64,000 nucleotides of DNA from Persephonella sp. KM09-Lau-8 (lineage in GTDB: Bacteria > Aquificota > Aquificia > Aquificales > Hydrogenothermaceae): positions 248,001 through 312,000 of the forward strand of contig NZ_JNLL01000001.1 in assembly GCF_000703085.1 (NCBI RefSeq), written 5' to 3'. Shown here piece after piece: positions 63,668 to 64,000 of this stretch. The notes beneath the pieces are model-generated. The model was not told where the DNA came from and ran no database searches. It worked only from the letters and a program-made list of their open reading frames with translations. How positions within the stretch are numbered: the stretch's first letter is position 1; every line of letters starts with the position of its first letter. Position numbers and translations under genes: made by a program.

Positions 63668-64000
63668 TGCCTTTTCCTTTTTTTGAATGGGTCTTATTGT
63701 TATGCTTTCTTCTTAAATCCCATCTTGAGCTGAACATGTCTTCAAATATCTCTATGTAAAGTTCACTATTTTCTTTTGCTGCTTTGTCTTTTATATACAT
63801 TGTAGGGCGGTGAAGGAGTTTATTGATAATAGCCCTGACCGCAAGGTCTATATTTTCCCTTTCTTTTTCATTTAGATATGGCATATCCCTGAAAAGTCTC
63901 TCAAGCTGTGTTTCTCTAATTTCATCTGCGTAGTTTCTGACTTTTGAGATTACAGGATTTACCTTTAGTTGTTTTAGCCATCTATCAAATTTAGCGACCT
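63657..64000 (-). CDS. hemA: Glutamyl-tRNA reductase, C-terminal part (gene runs off the window)
   Basis: The frame is open from 64000 and ends at 63657, giving ~114 residues. It is the C-terminal dimerisation domain of Hem[38 protein letters not shown] and [30 protein letters not shown], the KLLHxP motif being diagnostic. HemA reduces glutamyl-tRNA to glutamate-1-semialdehyde, the first step of heme synthesis. The basic tail is longer than usual ([15 protein letters not shown]). The catalytic N-terminus lies outside. Confidence 0.88.
   Translation of the reverse strand, partial: VAKFDRWLKQLKVNPVISKVRNYADEIRETQLERLFRDMPYLNEKERENIDLAVRAIINKLLHRPTMYIKDKAAKENSELYIEIFEDMFSSRWDLRRKHNNKTHSKKGKGSEK

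Noticed and set aside
1-64000. CRISPR array, tRNA, rRNA, riboswitch or IS element
   Set aside because: No regular spaced repeats, cloverleaf-like intergenic sequence or inverted-repeat-flanked transposase was seen; intergenic gaps are mostly under 160 bases.

Overview
The window is a gene-dense, AT-rich (by eye), Gram-negative chromosomal segment with no rRNA, tRNA, CRISPR array or insertion sequence that I can see. The gene set suggests a thermophilic, largely autotrophic or microaerophilic bacterium of the Aquificota, most like the Hydrogenothermaceae (Persephonella/Sulfurihydrogenibium relatives). The grounds are a four-gene 2-oxoacid:ferredoxin oxidoreductase operon, a fused ADP-forming acyl-CoA synthetase, HemJ, a di-heme cytochrome c peroxidase, lipopolysaccharide genes, very short intergenic gaps and frequent TTG/GTG starts. 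This assignment is inference from gene content and protein style, not from a marker search.

Layout. 1-5.2 kb: tail of a MotB/OmpA-like gene, then rpsA, a cation exchanger, accA and a waaF-like heptosyltransferase in one tight operon. 5.2-8.7 kb: a frameshifted small membrane gene, a second tiny membrane gene and an M20 amidohydrolase, converging on dxs. 8.7-12.6 kb: hisIE, a degenerate tyrosine recombinase and a large secreted beta-propeller protein of unknown role. 12.6-16.6 kb: peroxiredoxin, a V4R sensor-type protein behind an FNR-like box, then rplS-rnhB-bioW-(unknown)-BioH-like hydrolase, the last apparently starting at ATT. 16.6-18.9 kb (minus): murJ, rlpA-like and a secreted Ig-like protein. 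18.9-26.4 kb: der, a GT20 synthase, dtd, a phosphoribosyltransferase, yjbQ, dnaX-ybaB-recR and a HEPN protein with a possible degenerate nucleotidyltransferase partner. 26.4-29.8 kb: the oxidoreductase operon (gamma, delta, alpha, beta) behind a perfect palindrome.

29.8-41.2 kb: DUF302, TPR and GT9 proteins, then purC-galU-rsmA, a DUF503-rbfA-sppA group, an A-type Fe-S carrier, a small antisense cysteine-tailed membrane protein, an Rpn-like nuclease, hemJ-nadC-leuB and a cytochrome c peroxidase. 41.2-49.7 kb: a GGDEF/EAL protein, a radical SAM protein, a DUF1998-type helicase and a 956-residue M1 peptidase-ChaN-PDZ fusion. 49.7-56.9 kb: smpB, two tandem paralogous small genes, a glycine-zipper lipoprotein, a stand-alone RAM domain, a small amphipathic protein, hslU, an ADP-forming acyl-CoA synthetase and pyrG. 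56.9-64 kb: argS, a SPOR protein and an LptF/G permease, converging on hemA-lptC-lptA-(ExeA-like ATPase)-aroA.

Shared themes are outer-membrane/LPS building (two GT9 enzymes, LptA, LptC, LptF/G), peptidoglycan handling (MurJ, RlpA, SPOR), heme and redox (HemA, HemJ, ChaN-type domain, peroxidase, Fe-S carrier) and pyruvate/acetyl-CoA interconversion. I did not find a clear new defence or mobile system. The strongest leads are the three-domain M1-ChaN-PDZ protein, the HEPN-plus-degenerate-partner pair, the propeller protein beside the degenerate recombinase, and several compact-genome oddities (ATT start, terminator inside an antisense gene, abutting convergent stops).
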